The translations under genes and the position numbers were made by a program. Shown piece by piece: positions 16,358 through 25,153 of a stretch of 64,000 bases of DNA; within the stretch, counting starts at the first letter, position 1; each line of letters opens with the position of its first letter. Under the pieces are notes generated by a model, which was not told where the DNA came from, searched no databases, and saw only the letters and a list, made by a program, of their open reading frames with translations. The DNA comes from Thermoproteota archaeon. GTDB lineage: Archaea > Korarchaeota > Korarchaeia > Korarchaeales > Korarchaeaceae. Location of the stretch: assembly GCA_026986575.1 (NCBI GenBank), contig JALSOH010000004.1:1-64000 (forward strand). Direction: 5' to 3'.

Positions 16358-17356
16358 ATGAGGCCCAAGGTTTTCGTGACCCGAGAGATCCCCGAGAGGG
16401 GACTTTCTAAGATAAGGGAACACTACGAGGTTGACCTGTGGACGGATGAGGCCCCTCCGCCCAAGGATGTGATAATAGAGAGGGTGCAGGATGTTGACGC
16501 CTTGGTCTCGCTCCTCACCGATCCCATAGACGCTGAGGTCTTTGACGCCGCCCCGAAGCTCAGGATAGTCTCGCAGTATGCCGTGGGTTATGATAACATA
16601 GATATCGAGGAGGCCACGAAGAGGGGTATATACGTCACCAACACGCCGGGAGTCCTCACGGAGACTGTGGCGGATTTCACGTTTGCACTGATGCTTGCCG
16701 TAGCTAGGAGAGTTGTGGAGGCGGACAAGTACGTAAGAGAGGGTAAATGGAAGGTGGCCTGGCATCCCCTAATGATGCTCGGCTCCGACGTGTATGGAAG
16801 GACGCTGGGCATAGTCGGGATGGGGAGGATAGGCAGCGCGGTAGCTAGAAGAGCTAAGGGCTTCGGGATGAGGATCCTCTACTACGACTCGGTGAGGAGG
16901 GAGGACTTGGAGAAGGAACTAGGGGCCGAGTTCGTGGACTTGGACAGGTTGCTCGAGGAGTCCGATTACGTGAGCCTTCACGTACCCTTGACCCCTGAGA
17001 CCTACCACCTCATCGGTGAGGAGCAGCTGAGGAAGATGAAACCTACTGCTTTCCTGATAAATACCGCGAGAGGTAAGGTGGTAGATCAGAAGGCCCTCTA
17101 TAAAGCTCTTAGAGAGGGATGGATAGCTGGAGCTGGCCTAGATGTCTTCGAGCAGGAACCCATATCACCCGACGATCCCCTCCTGAAGCTGGATAACGTC
17201 GTGCTTGCGCCTCACGCTGCGAGCGCGAGTCATGAGACCAGATCGAGGATGGCCGAAATGGTGGCCGAGAACCTGATAGCCTTCCTCAACGGGAAAGTGC
17301 CGCCGAACTTGGTGAATAAAGGGGTGGTGGATGTCAGGCCTCCTGGCTTCGGCTGA
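16358..17356 (+). CDS. gyaR: D-2-hydroxyacid dehydrogenase (glyoxylate reductase type)
   Basis: A 332-residue NAD(P)-dependent enzyme. The nucleotide-binding motif is GMGRIG (154-159) and the catalytic set is the Arg of NTARGK, the downstream Glu and the His of APHAASAS. Overall sequence ([41 protein letters not shown]) is closest in my memory to hyperthermophile glyoxylate reductases, although hydroxypyruvate or phosphoglycerate could be substrates. It starts at ATG with GGTGGTCC upstream and TATA-like AATTAAAAGC near 16318-16327. The last 23 bases overlap the convergent mtnA. Confidence 0.88.
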   Translation: MRPKVFVTREIPERGLSKIREHYEVDLWTDEAPPPKDVIIERVQDVDALVSLLTDPIDAEVFDAAPKLRIVSQYAVGYDNIDIEEATKRGIYVTNTPGVLTETVADFTFALMLAVARRVVEADKYVREGKWKVAWHPLMMLGSDVYGRTLGIVGMGRIGSAVARRAKGFGMRILYYDSVRREDLEKELGAEFVDLDRLLEESDYVSLHVPLTPETYHLIGEEQLRKMKPTAFLINTARGKVVDQKALYKALREGWIAGAGLDVFEQEPISPDDPLLKLDNVVLAPHAASASHETRSRMAEMVAENLIAFLNGKVPPNLVNKGVVDVRPPGFG

Positions 17357-18377
17357 ACAGCCCTCTTATTCCCTCTTCTAAGGGCCTCTCTACGATCCCT
17401 TTTTCCGTGATTATGCCCGTGATGTTGGAGGGGGGCGTCCTGTCGAACGCCGGGTTGATTATGTTGACGCCCTCCGGCGCTATCCTCTTTCCCCCTATGA
17501 AGGCCACCTCTTTGGGGTCCCTCATCTCTATCTTCACGTCCCCCGGTTCCGAATTGAGATCGAAGGTGGAGGTAGGAGCTGCGACATAGAAGGGAACGCC
17601 GTGCTCCTTTGCCAGTATGGAGAGGGAGTATGTGCCTATCTTGTTGTACGTGGTACCGTCCCTCAGTACTCTATCGGCGCCGGTTATCACTAAGTCCACC
17701 CCCAGCTCCGACATGATGTAACCTGCAGCTCCATCCACTATGAGCTTCACCGGAATCCCCGCCCTGCTGAGCTCGAACGCGGTGATTCGAGCTCCTTGAA
17801 GGACCGGTCTAGTCTCCAAGGCAATGACCTCGAACTCTATGCCTTCCTCGTATGCCCTGTACATCGGAGCGGTCGCCGTACCGTACCAGACCGTGGCAAA
17901 GGACCCAGCGTTGCATATGGTCATAACCCTGTATCCGTCCTTGATGAGCCTGTAACCGAACTCCCCTATCCTCCTGTTGCTCTCTACGTCCTCCTCGGCG
18001 ATCCTTCTCGCCTCATCAATGACTTTCTCCCTTATCTCGTCCAGAGATGATCCCTTCGCCGCTTCTAACACCCTGTTTATTGCCCAGAATAGATTGTACG
18101 CAGTGGGCCTGGTGGATCTAAGCAGCTCAGCGGCTTTTCTGAGTTCATTCAGCAGCTCATCCCTCCCTCCCCCAAACTTGGACGCCACGAGCGCCAGGCC
18201 GAGAGCAGCAGTAGCTCCTATGGCTGGAGCTCCCCTCACAACCATGTTCTTTATGGCGAAGGCTACGCACTCAACATCCTCGCATTCGAAGAAAACGAGA
18301 TCTTCGGGGAGCTTCCTCTGATCAACTAGGATCACTTTCCCCCCGTCGAAGTCAACCGTTCTGGGTAGATCTATCAA
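17334..18377 (-). CDS. mtnA: S-methyl-5-thioribose-1-phosphate isomerase (MtnA) family
   Basis: A 347-residue sugar-phosphate isomerase homologous to eIF2B subunits. It carries VRGAPAIG (48-55), the catalytic Cys in [15 protein letters not shown] (C155) and catalytic Asp in [19 protein letters not shown] (D235), at the spacing seen in characterised MtnA. The function is methionine salvage, isomerising methylthioribose-1-phosphate to methylthioribulose-1-phosphate; ribose-1,5-bisphosphate isomerase is a close alternative. The TTG start lies inside the last 26 bases of the DUF434 gene, preceded by GGGGATGAAG. Its stop overlaps the convergent gyaR. Confidence 0.86.
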   Translation of the reverse strand: MIDLPRTVDFDGGKVILVDQRKLPEDLVFFECEDVECVAFAIKNMVVRGAPAIGATAALGLALVASKFGGGRDELLNELRKAAELLRSTRPTAYNLFWAINRVLEAAKGSSLDEIREKVIDEARRIAEEDVESNRRIGEFGYRLIKDGYRVMTICNAGSFATVWYGTATAPMYRAYEEGIEFEVIALETRPVLQGARITAFELSRAGIPVKLIVDGAAGYIMSELGVDLVITGADRVLRDGTTYNKIGTYSLSILAKEHGVPFYVAAPTSTFDLNSEPGDVKIEMRDPKEVAFIGGKRIAPEGVNIINPAFDRTPPSNITGIITEKGIVERPLEEGIRGLFSRSQEA

Positions 18378-19020
18378 ACTTCATCCCCGGGGTCCATCCC
18401 CCGGAGGGAAATAACGATTTCGGGAGTATGCCTATTCTCTCCAGCGCGGTCCTAGGGAGGTCCACGATGCAGGAAGCGTGGGAGATGACGCGGGAGTCAC
18501 TGCTCGCTACTACCTCGTGCTCCAGTATATCCGAGTCAACGCTCTTGGATACCACCACCTCGGCATCGCTGAGGATCTCCCTCATCCTGCTGGCGATCCT
18601 TCCGCTCTTGGAGATCGGCGAGTCCAAGTAGATGACAGCCTTTTCCGGTTTAAGCAGCTTTAGCACATCATTTAGGAGGTGAACCGCCTCATCGAACCTG
18701 TCGGATGGCTTATAAGATGAATACGCTAGAGATAGGTCTCTCACCATACCATCGGAGCACACGTAAACCGGTTGACCCGATAAAGCTGCCTCCAGAGTTA
18801 TCAGGACGTTAAAACCGTCGATCCCCAAGTCCCTTCCCGAGACGCACTTGGAGGGTACGATCTTGAGGGAGTTACGGAGGGACTCCTCGGGCGACCTGAC
18901 CAGCTTAGATAAAGCGACTACCTCCATCTTCCTCAGGGAGAACCTCCTTCCTACGATCTCAACCGAGTCTTGGAAGCCCAATGTGAAAAGGAGATGAGTG
19001 AGGGGGGCCAAGCTCTCCAC
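18352..19020 (-). CDS. DUF434-type conserved archaeal protein
   Basis: A 222-residue protein of an uncharacterised archaeal family (DUF434/COG2454). N-terminal residues 20-75 contain RRFSLRKMEVVALSKLVRSP and CVSGRDLGIDGFNVLITLEA. The C-terminal half resembles a PIN- or Toprim-like alpha/beta fold, with acidic residues in GIDGFNV, YLDSP, SVDSDILEHEVV and SDSRVISHA. A nuclease-like role is possible but unproven. Its GTG start overlaps the alaS stop by one base and its 3' end overlaps mtnA, so the three are one transcript. Confidence 0.72.
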   Translation of the reverse strand: MESLAPLTHLLFTLGFQDSVEIVGRRFSLRKMEVVALSKLVRSPEESLRNSLKIVPSKCVSGRDLGIDGFNVLITLEAALSGQPVYVCSDGMVRDLSLAYSSYKPSDRFDEAVHLLNDVLKLLKPEKAVIYLDSPISKSGRIASRMREILSDAEVVVSKSVDSDILEHEVVASSDSRVISHASCIVDLPRTALERIGILPKSLFPSGGWTPGMKFDRSTQNG

Positions 19021-21725
19021 TAGCTCCCTCCTAATCGTGCTCTGATCACCCCCAAAAAGCTCTTCAACTTCTCCTTTGGTATGGATCCCCTGCCGAGCCT
19101 CTGATTACCTCCGCCTCCACCGCCAACTGACCTTGTGGCCTCTCTCACCAGATCGCCAGCCGTCAGATCGTAACCGTTGACGAGCACTGCCACCTCCACT
19201 CTATCTCCGGACGGTTTCGTCAGGATAACTACCCTCTCATCGCTCCCAACTAGTTTGTCGACCAGCTTAACACCCTCGTCCAAGCTGACGGAAGCGAGTT
19301 CGACGCGCGAGACCCTGTAATCTCCCACTTTTTCGAACTCCTTCAGAGTTTCCCTGATTTTGGCTTCCTCTATTTCCCTCGCGTGTCTCCTGATCTCCCT
19401 CCTGAGGTCCTTCAGCTCCTCCATAGCGGCCTTAAACGCCTTATCCACCTCTTCTTCACTCACTCCCAAAGATTGGGCGATCTCCTTCAGCATGGAATGG
19501 GCTTTGATGAGCCTCCTAGCGGCTGGCACACCAGCTGAGAATTCCAGCCTTATCACTCCGTCTTGGATCCTCCTCGCCCTCCATATCTTTATCGGCCCTA
19601 TATCCCCTGTCCTCGTGACATGGGTCCCGCCGCACGCCTGCACGTTGTAGCCTTGGATCTCCACTATTCTGAGGATCGGATCAGGTACGACCCCTCCTTG
19701 GTACAGGATGAAGCCGTACCTCCTCTCGGCATCGGTCCTGAGGAGCCAGAACGTGTTCACAGGGAGGTTCCTCATCGCCGTCTCGTTGGCGAGCAGCTCT
19801 ATGCGCTCGAGTTCCTCGGGGGTTATGCTCTTGTAGTGGGTTATATCCAGCCTGCTCTCCTCATCACCCTTCTGGGCTCCCCACTGCCATACATGGGGTC
19901 CTAGCACGCGCCTCGCGGTCTCTAGGATCACGTGAGTGGCAGTGTGATGCCTCATCCTAGATAGCCTCCTCCCCTCGTCGACCTTGCCGTGCACCCTAGT
20001 GCCCAATGGGGGCAGGGGGCCGTTAAGGCGATGGAGGACCCTCCCCTTATATTTCTCCACTGAAACCACCTCAGCCCTTCCGCCAGGCCACAATAGCACG
20101 CCCACATCGCTGGGCTGACCTCCTCCCTCTGGGTAGAAGGCGGTCTCGTCAAGGAGGACCATGCCCCCGACGTGACCCACCACCGTAGCATCGAATTCCA
20201 TTAGGTAAGGATCCTGATAGTAGAGCAGCTTGGTCGGCTTGTATCTATCCAACTCGTCTATGAAGGGTGGGAGCCTGGGCGCCTCGGGCTTCCTTGACTC
20301 ATGCCTCCCGGCGATCAACTCGTAGAAATTATCTGGAACCTCCACATTGACGCCAAGCTTCTCGGCCACCGTCTGCACGAGCTCGGGCGGAACCCCGTGG
20401 GAGTCGTAGAGGGTTATGAGGTCCTCCAAGTCCAGCTTCCTCTTGCTCTTCACTATTCCTCTAACTATCTTCTCTCCTCTCCTGAGGATCTCCTCATATC
20501 TGGCCTGCTCAATATCCACTATCTCCACTATCCTGTCCAAGGCCTCCTTGAGCTCTGGGAATCCCTTATCTGACCAGTAACTTACCTGCTTGGCCACCAA
20601 CTCCGAGAGGTTCATCTCCACACCTAGCAGTTTCAGCAGTTTGAGCGACCTCCTTATGAGCAGCCTGCCCAAGTAGCCCTCGTTCACATTTGAGGGGACT
20701 AGACCATCAGCCAGCATGAATGCTATCGCCTTCGTGTGATCCAAGAGGGCGAATACCTTCTCCAAGGGAGAGATCTTCTCCTCCAAGTATGATGAGTCCA
20801 GCATCAATATCTCCGCTATCTTCCCCCTCAGGACATCGACCTTCCTCCCCTTCTCCAGCTCCCTAAGTATGGATGAGACCTCCGAGTACCTGCTAAGGAG
20901 TCGCTCCTCCACCCGCTCGACACCCAGCTCAGACCTGAAGGTGTCGACCAGATCCCCATAAACGGCGTGGAAGCCGGTAGGATCGCCTCTGAGGAGCCAT
21001 GTTATCCTCTCTAGCCCATATCCGGTATCAACGACTTTGGTGTCCATTGGGACGTACTTCCCGTTCTCCTCCCTGTACTCCATGAAGACGAGAGTGGCTA
21101 TCTCCAATCCCCTGACTATAGGTTCGAGATCAGGACCGGCGTTCCCTCCTCCCTCCCATATCCCCTCCTTGTAGATTATCTCCTCTTCAGGGATACCCAA
21201 GACCTCGGTTGCGTACTCATGGAACAGTTCAACCGTCCTCTCCTTCCAGTAAACGAACCTCTCTTTCGTGTTGAAGGCGTGGTGGGCCATCATCTCGAAG
21301 ATGGTGAGATGCCTCCCCATTGTGGGCCCGACCTTGTCGACGTCCTTGAGCCTTATGCACGGCTGGGAGATGGTGAGGGGGTTCGCCGGGGGTGGAACCA
21401 GGCCGGCGGTTATGAAGGGCTGGAAGTCGACTATTGAGGCGCTGGTGAGGAAGAGATCATCCCTCCACCTAGCTATAACTGGGTACCTCCCTATCCTCGT
21501 GTGATCCTTGGATTCCATGAAGGACAGAAAGTCCTCCCTGACCTCCTCCAAGCCCTTATCAGCTACTCCCCTCCCTATGAATGAGTAAGGCTCACAGGGT
21601 GCCTCTCCACATGTCTCCCTGTCGGGATCGAGAGTCCAGAAGTACTCCCCGCATTTGGGGCACTTCTTCCTGACGTAGCCCCTCTCTATGAGGAACTGTA
21701 TCTCTATGGGATCGCCTAGTCCCAT
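19020..21725 (-). CDS. alaS: Alanyl-tRNA synthetase (archaeal type)
   Basis: A 901-residue class II synthetase. It has the archaeal N-terminal zinc segment CPKCGEYFWTLDPDRETCGE (residues 20-39, with a further Cys at 42), the catalytic core with PFITAGLVPPPANPLTISQPC, the editing domain HHTATH (about 592-597) and CGGTH (about 696-700), and a C-terminal C-Ala region with SVGGGGGGNQRLGRG. All residues needed for editing zinc binding are present. ATG 21725 follows GAGGATGACTA. It leads the alaS-DUF434-mtnA transcript, from a TATA box that overlaps the L12 terminator. Confidence 0.97.
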   Translation of the reverse strand: MGLGDPIEIQFLIERGYVRKKCPKCGEYFWTLDPDRETCGEAPCEPYSFIGRGVADKGLEEVREDFLSFMESKDHTRIGRYPVIARWRDDLFLTSASIVDFQPFITAGLVPPPANPLTISQPCIRLKDVDKVGPTMGRHLTIFEMMAHHAFNTKERFVYWKERTVELFHEYATEVLGIPEEEIIYKEGIWEGGGNAGPDLEPIVRGLEIATLVFMEYREENGKYVPMDTKVVDTGYGLERITWLLRGDPTGFHAVYGDLVDTFRSELGVERVEERLLSRYSEVSSILRELEKGRKVDVLRGKIAEILMLDSSYLEEKISPLEKVFALLDHTKAIAFMLADGLVPSNVNEGYLGRLLIRRSLKLLKLLGVEMNLSELVAKQVSYWSDKGFPELKEALDRIVEIVDIEQARYEEILRRGEKIVRGIVKSKRKLDLEDLITLYDSHGVPPELVQTVAEKLGVNVEVPDNFYELIAGRHESRKPEAPRLPPFIDELDRYKPTKLLYYQDPYLMEFDATVVGHVGGMVLLDETAFYPEGGGQPSDVGVLLWPGGRAEVVSVEKYKGRVLHRLNGPLPPLGTRVHGKVDEGRRLSRMRHHTATHVILETARRVLGPHVWQWGAQKGDEESRLDITHYKSITPEELERIELLANETAMRNLPVNTFWLLRTDAERRYGFILYQGGVVPDPILRIVEIQGYNVQACGGTHVTRTGDIGPIKIWRARRIQDGVIRLEFSAGVPAARRLIKAHSMLKEIAQSLGVSEEEVDKAFKAAMEELKDLRREIRRHAREIEEAKIRETLKEFEKVGDYRVSRVELASVSLDEGVKLVDKLVGSDERVVILTKPSGDRVEVAVLVNGYDLTAGDLVREATRSVGGGGGGNQRLGRGSIPKEKLKSFLGVIRARLGGS

Positions 21726-21753
21726 TAGTCATCCTCGAAAAGTTGCGAAGGAG

Positions 21754-21764
21754 GGATAAAAAAG
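21754..21764 (-). terminator. T-rich terminator of L12 that doubles as alaS TATA box
   Basis: On the minus strand ACTTTTTTATCC follows the L12 stop by about ten bases, a typical archaeal U-rich terminator. The same run is centred 33 bases before the alaS ATG, the right place for its TATA box. No other candidate for either role is in the 50-base gap. Confidence 0.55.
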
Positions 21765-21775
21765 TAGCCGTGACC

Positions 21776-22093
21776 TCAGCCGAACAGCGCGCCGAGTCCA
21801 GCGAGGGCAGCCTCTTCCTCCTCTTTCTCCTTCTCCTCTTCCTTCTTCTCCTCGGCCTTAGCCTCCTCAGCCTGAGCCGGAGCTGCAGGAGCGGCCGGAG
21901 CTGCCGTGGCGACAGCGGCCTGGCTCACTATCTCGTCTATGTCTAAGTTGGAGAGGGTGCTCACGAGCTGCTTTATCCTAGCCGGATCGGGCTCGACGCC
22001 TGCGGCCTTGAGCACCTGCTCAAGATCGGACTCCTCGACCTTCTTCTTTACCTCGTGCAGCATGAGAGCGGCATATATGTACTCCATGCCCAT
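21776..22093 (-). CDS. rpl12: Ribosomal stalk protein L12 (P1)
   Basis: A 105-residue acidic stalk protein. The N-terminal dimerisation domain is [20 protein letters not shown], the middle is an Ala/Pro hinge and a Lys-Glu run, and the tail [10 protein letters not shown] is the conserved factor-binding end. ATG 22093 is chosen because CACCTC on the plus strand (GAGGTG) is eight bases upstream; an ATG two codons later is also possible. A TATA box CATTAAAATAG lies at 22126-22136. L1, L10 and L11 are not adjacent, so this gene is separated from its usual operon. Confidence 0.96.
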   Translation of the reverse strand: MGMEYIYAALMLHEVKKKVEESDLEQVLKAAGVEPDPARIKQLVSTLSNLDIDEIVSQAAVATAAPAAPAAPAQAEEAKAEEKKEEEKEKEEEEAALAGLGALFG

Positions 22094-22139
22094 CCTTATC
22101 ACACCTCATGATACGACGGACCCCACTATTTTAATGTTG

Positions 22140-24326
22140 CTAGCTCTCCAAGGCCCCGAATCCCGTCCTAGGCCTGCGCCTCCCCACCGACACCCTGAAT
22201 CCTCTGGTCACGCCTATGACGAACATGGCTACCAAGAGGACGGAGAACGTGAATATGGCCAGGTAGAACATCCTGAGCTCTAGCGGGGTCACTACGACTG
22301 TCTCGTACCTGTAACTGGATGTGGGGACCTTGATCACGGTCTTGCCGTCCGTAGACTTGTAGTTAATGTCAGTCACCCTTATCCACTGCATCCCAGTCGT
22401 CTGGGTCTTCATGGTGAGTATGAGCTTCACGAAGCCCTCTGGCTTCACAGTATCACAGACCATCCTCACCTTTATCCTGTCCTCCTTGGGCTCCCAGACA
22501 GGCTGATCGCACGAGACACCCTCGCCCTTCTTCACCGTCGGGGGATTGACCATGTAGAATCCCGGGGAGAGCTCCATCTCGACCGTGAGGTCCTTGGCCT
22601 CCCCGCTGCCCCTGTTTATCATGTAGATCGAAAAGCCGACAAGGGAGTTGACCACGGTGACGTTCTGGGGTATGTCCTCCACCCTCACGGAGAGCTGGGG
22701 CTTCACTATCGTCACCACCACGGGGGACTTCTGGGCCGACATGAGGACCTTCTGTCCCTCCTTCGGATCCACGTACGTCACCTTGGCGGGACCGAAAGTT
22801 GCCACGCCCTCCCTCACCGCCTTCAGGGTGTAAGATAGGGAGAGCATGCTCCCCGGATTGAGCTTGCTTGCCGTCAGCTTGGTCTTGCCCGAAACGAGCT
22901 TGAATATGTCTTTGGGGTAGTCGTCCTGCACCACCACATTAGTTGCGGCTGCCGTACCGTTGTTCCCCACGATTATGTCCACCTTTATTGTCCCGTTGAT
23001 GGGTATGGTGGTGGAGGAGATGGTCTTGGTTATGTAAACCTTCGAGTACCCGAACTCCTTCACCGTTATGGTGTAAAGCTTGAACGTCTCGTTGTAGTAG
23101 CCCCTTATGTCGAAGTAGCCGACGGTCAAGTTGACCCTGTACATCATACCTTCAGCATCGCTCGGGATGACTATCCTGAACTCTATCGGCTCAGTCATCG
23201 CTCTTGGAGGCATGTCCGAATGAACCACTACCGGAAAGTGACCGCCAGCTATAGCAGAGGGCTTTATAATCTCTATCGGGAGGTTTGGCTCGACTTGGGC
23301 GTTTATCGTCACGTTGTAGGCGTGGTCGTTGCCCACGTTCTGGGCCCTGAAGTTGAACGTTATTGGAGTTCCCGGATTCACCTGCAGGTCTCCGGTGGGT
23401 TTGCTTACGGAGAGAACTACCCTAGGCGCGCCTGTGTGACCCTTGTAGACGAGTCCAAATACCACATTGATGGAGTCTCTTGTGGACTTGGTGGCATTGG
23501 GGTTATATTCGAATATCTTAACGGACCTGTTGGCGTCGAAGCCTTGGTACTGGAAGATCACTGGGTAAGTGACCACGAAGCCTATGGTGTAGTTGCCGTA
23601 GTGCCCCTCACCGGGTCCTGCATGGAATGAGAAGGTCAGTTGATGGGACTCGTTTACATCAAGTCCTCCTAGAGAAATATTCACCTCGTTGCCGGTCTTC
23701 GTGCCCATCACCGGCATTACATTAGTGAGGTTTATCGAGCCCTCTCCCTCCAAGCGGTACCAGTTGGAATAGACCTTCACCCAATCTATAGGCATGGCAC
23801 CGGTGTTCTTCAGGATGACCGGTACTTGGAACTGGGCGTAGGGTTGATCGAACTCCCTCACCTTCGGAAAATCAATCTCCATAGTTAGGTTGGTCTCTGG
23901 GGAGTAAATGGAGTCGAGTAGGTCGAAGTATATTATACCATTCACCTTGTCGGTCAGGTCACCCTTTATGAAGACCTTGTAGAGAATCCTTCCCGTCCTG
24001 CTGCAGCCCTCTCTGACGGGTATCTCCTTCCTAGTATCTAAGGGAGGACCGCCGGCGCTTATCTCAGTAGGAACGTAAACAAAGGGCGTGCAGGGCGCCC
24101 CTTCCTTAAGCACCCTAGCTTCAACATACTGAACCGCTCCGCCCATATACATCAGTCTAGCTTGAAGCTTAAATCCTCCCGGCAGATCATATCTCGTTCC
24201 GTTCTTCATTGACAGACCTTTCCAATCATATCTAATCTCTTGAGCACCTACCTCTATTATCGTGGGGCTTTTCGGGATTAGAAGGGCGCTCAGAAACAGC
24301 AACATTATTAATGTGGCGTATCTCAT
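22140..24326 (-). CDS. Secreted, membrane-anchored multi-Ig-like (CARDB/DUF11-type) protein
   Basis: A 728-residue cell-surface protein. Residues 1-28 form a signal peptide (MRYATLIMLLFLSALLIP). The body is built of several beta-sandwich modules with NNGTAAATNVVVQDDYP and NRGSGEAKDLTVEMELS signatures of CARDB/DUF11-like domains (COG1361). A membrane helix lies near residues 690-712 (FYLAIFTFSVLLVAMFVIGV) and a basic tail follows. Many Asn-X-Ser/Thr sites (NGT, NLT, NES, NYT) suggest N-glycosylation. The domains face outward and the C-terminus is inside. It shares an AT-rich promoter element with the divergent tRNA. A role as an S-layer partner or anchor is inferred. Confidence 0.8.
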   Translation of the reverse strand: MRYATLIMLLFLSALLIPKSPTIIEVGAQEIRYDWKGLSMKNGTRYDLPGGFKLQARLMYMGGAVQYVEARVLKEGAPCTPFVYVPTEISAGGPPLDTRKEIPVREGCSRTGRILYKVFIKGDLTDKVNGIIYFDLLDSIYSPETNLTMEIDFPKVREFDQPYAQFQVPVILKNTGAMPIDWVKVYSNWYRLEGEGSINLTNVMPVMGTKTGNEVNISLGGLDVNESHQLTFSFHAGPGEGHYGNYTIGFVVTYPVIFQYQGFDANRSVKIFEYNPNATKSTRDSINVVFGLVYKGHTGAPRVVLSVSKPTGDLQVNPGTPITFNFRAQNVGNDHAYNVTINAQVEPNLPIEIIKPSAIAGGHFPVVVHSDMPPRAMTEPIEFRIVIPSDAEGMMYRVNLTVGYFDIRGYYNETFKLYTITVKEFGYSKVYITKTISSTTIPINGTIKVDIIVGNNGTAAATNVVVQDDYPKDIFKLVSGKTKLTASKLNPGSMLSLSYTLKAVREGVATFGPAKVTYVDPKEGQKVLMSAQKSPVVVTIVKPQLSVRVEDIPQNVTVVNSLVGFSIYMINRGSGEAKDLTVEMELSPGFYMVNPPTVKKGEGVSCDQPVWEPKEDRIKVRMVCDTVKPEGFVKLILTMKTQTTGMQWIRVTDINYKSTDGKTVIKVPTSSYRYETVVVTPLELRMFYLAIFTFSVLLVAMFVIGVTRGFRVSVGRRRPRTGFGALES

Positions 24327-24355
24327 TCTCGCTCCGGGAACCGGTGGATAGGGGA

Positions 24356-24369
24356 GTATTAATTATATG
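24356..24369. promoter_or_regulatory. AT-rich element likely shared by tRNA-Arg and the surface-protein gene
   Basis: AGTATTAATTATAT is centred about 31 bases before the tRNA-Arg start at 24394 and about 36 bases before the minus-strand ATG at 24326. It is the only TATA-like run in the 67-base gap. Confidence 0.5.
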
Positions 24370-24393
24370 TTCGTCTATGGTCGTATTGACTGG

Positions 24394-24468
24394 GGGCCCG
24401 TAGCTCAGCAAGGATAGAGCGGCGGCCTTCTAAGCCGCAGGTCGGGGGTTCAAGTCCCCCCGGGCCCG
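24394..24468 (+). tRNA. tRNA-Arg (anticodon TCT)
   Basis: A 75-base cloverleaf: acceptor GGGCCCG pairs with CGGGCCC (24461-24467) with discriminator G; D arm GCTC/GAGC; anticodon stem GCGGC/GCCGC with loop CTTCTAA and anticodon TCT at 24429-24431; T arm GGGGG/CCCCC around TTCAAGT. There is no intron and CCA is not encoded. TCT reads AGA (and, with wobble, AGG), the arginine codons that dominate the genes around it. The all-GC acceptor and T stems fit growth at high temperature. A TTTT run follows at 24469. Confidence 0.97.
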
Positions 24469-24472
24469 TTTT
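24469..24472 (+). terminator. TTTT run after tRNA-Arg
   Basis: Four Ts directly follow the discriminator base, a plausible short termination signal. The rest of the segment to 24544 shows nothing else I can support. Confidence 0.35.
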
Positions 24473-24544
24473 CCCGTAGAAAGATTTTGTGGGTAAATTT
24501 CGCTTTATAGCCAAGGCGCACGGTGGATAAGGGGTCCCCATGCT

Positions 24545-25153
24545 CTAATTAGGCCAGTAGGGCCCCAACATCATCTTCCTAAGATCCACGGATTTCTCAC
24601 CGTGTACGTATATGGGAACCCTCCTCACTTGGGAAAGGGGGATCTTACCGAGCCACTGCAGCCCCACCTTGCTCCCCTGCTTGGGGTGAACTATGATGAG
24701 GTAGCTCCTAGTCTCGTCCAAGTCCAAAGCGTACTCTCCGGCTATTGCCAGTATTAGCCTGTCAGTGGCGGCGTACAGGCCCTCCTGACTGCTACCTTGG
24801 ATCCTGACTGTGGAGTTTCTCGGGAATATGTGGACACTTGTGTCTCCTGAGAGGGTGATTAGGAGTGTTACGTTCCCTTGTGGGACCGTGCCCAAGGGTC
24901 CGACCAGTATACTTGTCTCATTCAAATTCCCACCAGAGAAGAACGAGAGCGCCAGTGTGATCGCATAGGAGGATAGTCCTATGCTCCCAGATCCCTCCTT
25001 CATGGTCTGGTTTAGGGGATAGGTTATGGTGACATACCACTTGCCATGACCCCCTGTGGGCTGAGAGGGAGTCTCCTTCAGAAAAACGGAGTAGGCGGCC
25101 AGCCCCGCGATTGCCAGAGCTGCTAGGATGATCACTAGGTACTTAGCTTCCAA
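24545..25153 (-). CDS. Single-pass surface protein of unknown function
   Basis: A 202-residue protein with an N-terminal membrane segment (KYLVIILAALAIAGLAAYSV, residues 4-23) and an extracytoplasmic beta-rich remainder with several N-glycosylation sequons (NQT, NET, NVT, NST). The start is TTG 25153, preceded by GGAGGAG seven bases upstream and overlapping the stop of the upstream gene by 11 bases; an ATG at 25198 would add 15 residues. It is translationally coupled to the large toroid protein and probably works with it. I do not recognise a family. Confidence 0.68.
   Translation of the reverse strand: MEAKYLVIILAALAIAGLAAYSVFLKETPSQPTGGHGKWYVTITYPLNQTMKEGSGSIGLSSYAITLALSFFSGGNLNETSILVGPLGTVPQGNVTLLITLSGDTSVHIFPRNSTVRIQGSSQEGLYAATDRLILAIAGEYALDLDETRSYLIIVHPKQGSKVGLQWLGKIPLSQVRRVPIYVHGEKSVDLRKMMLGPYWPN

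Noticed and set aside
24394-24468. An intron in tRNA-Arg
   Set aside because: The anticodon loop is a normal seven bases and the cloverleaf is complete without removing any sequence.
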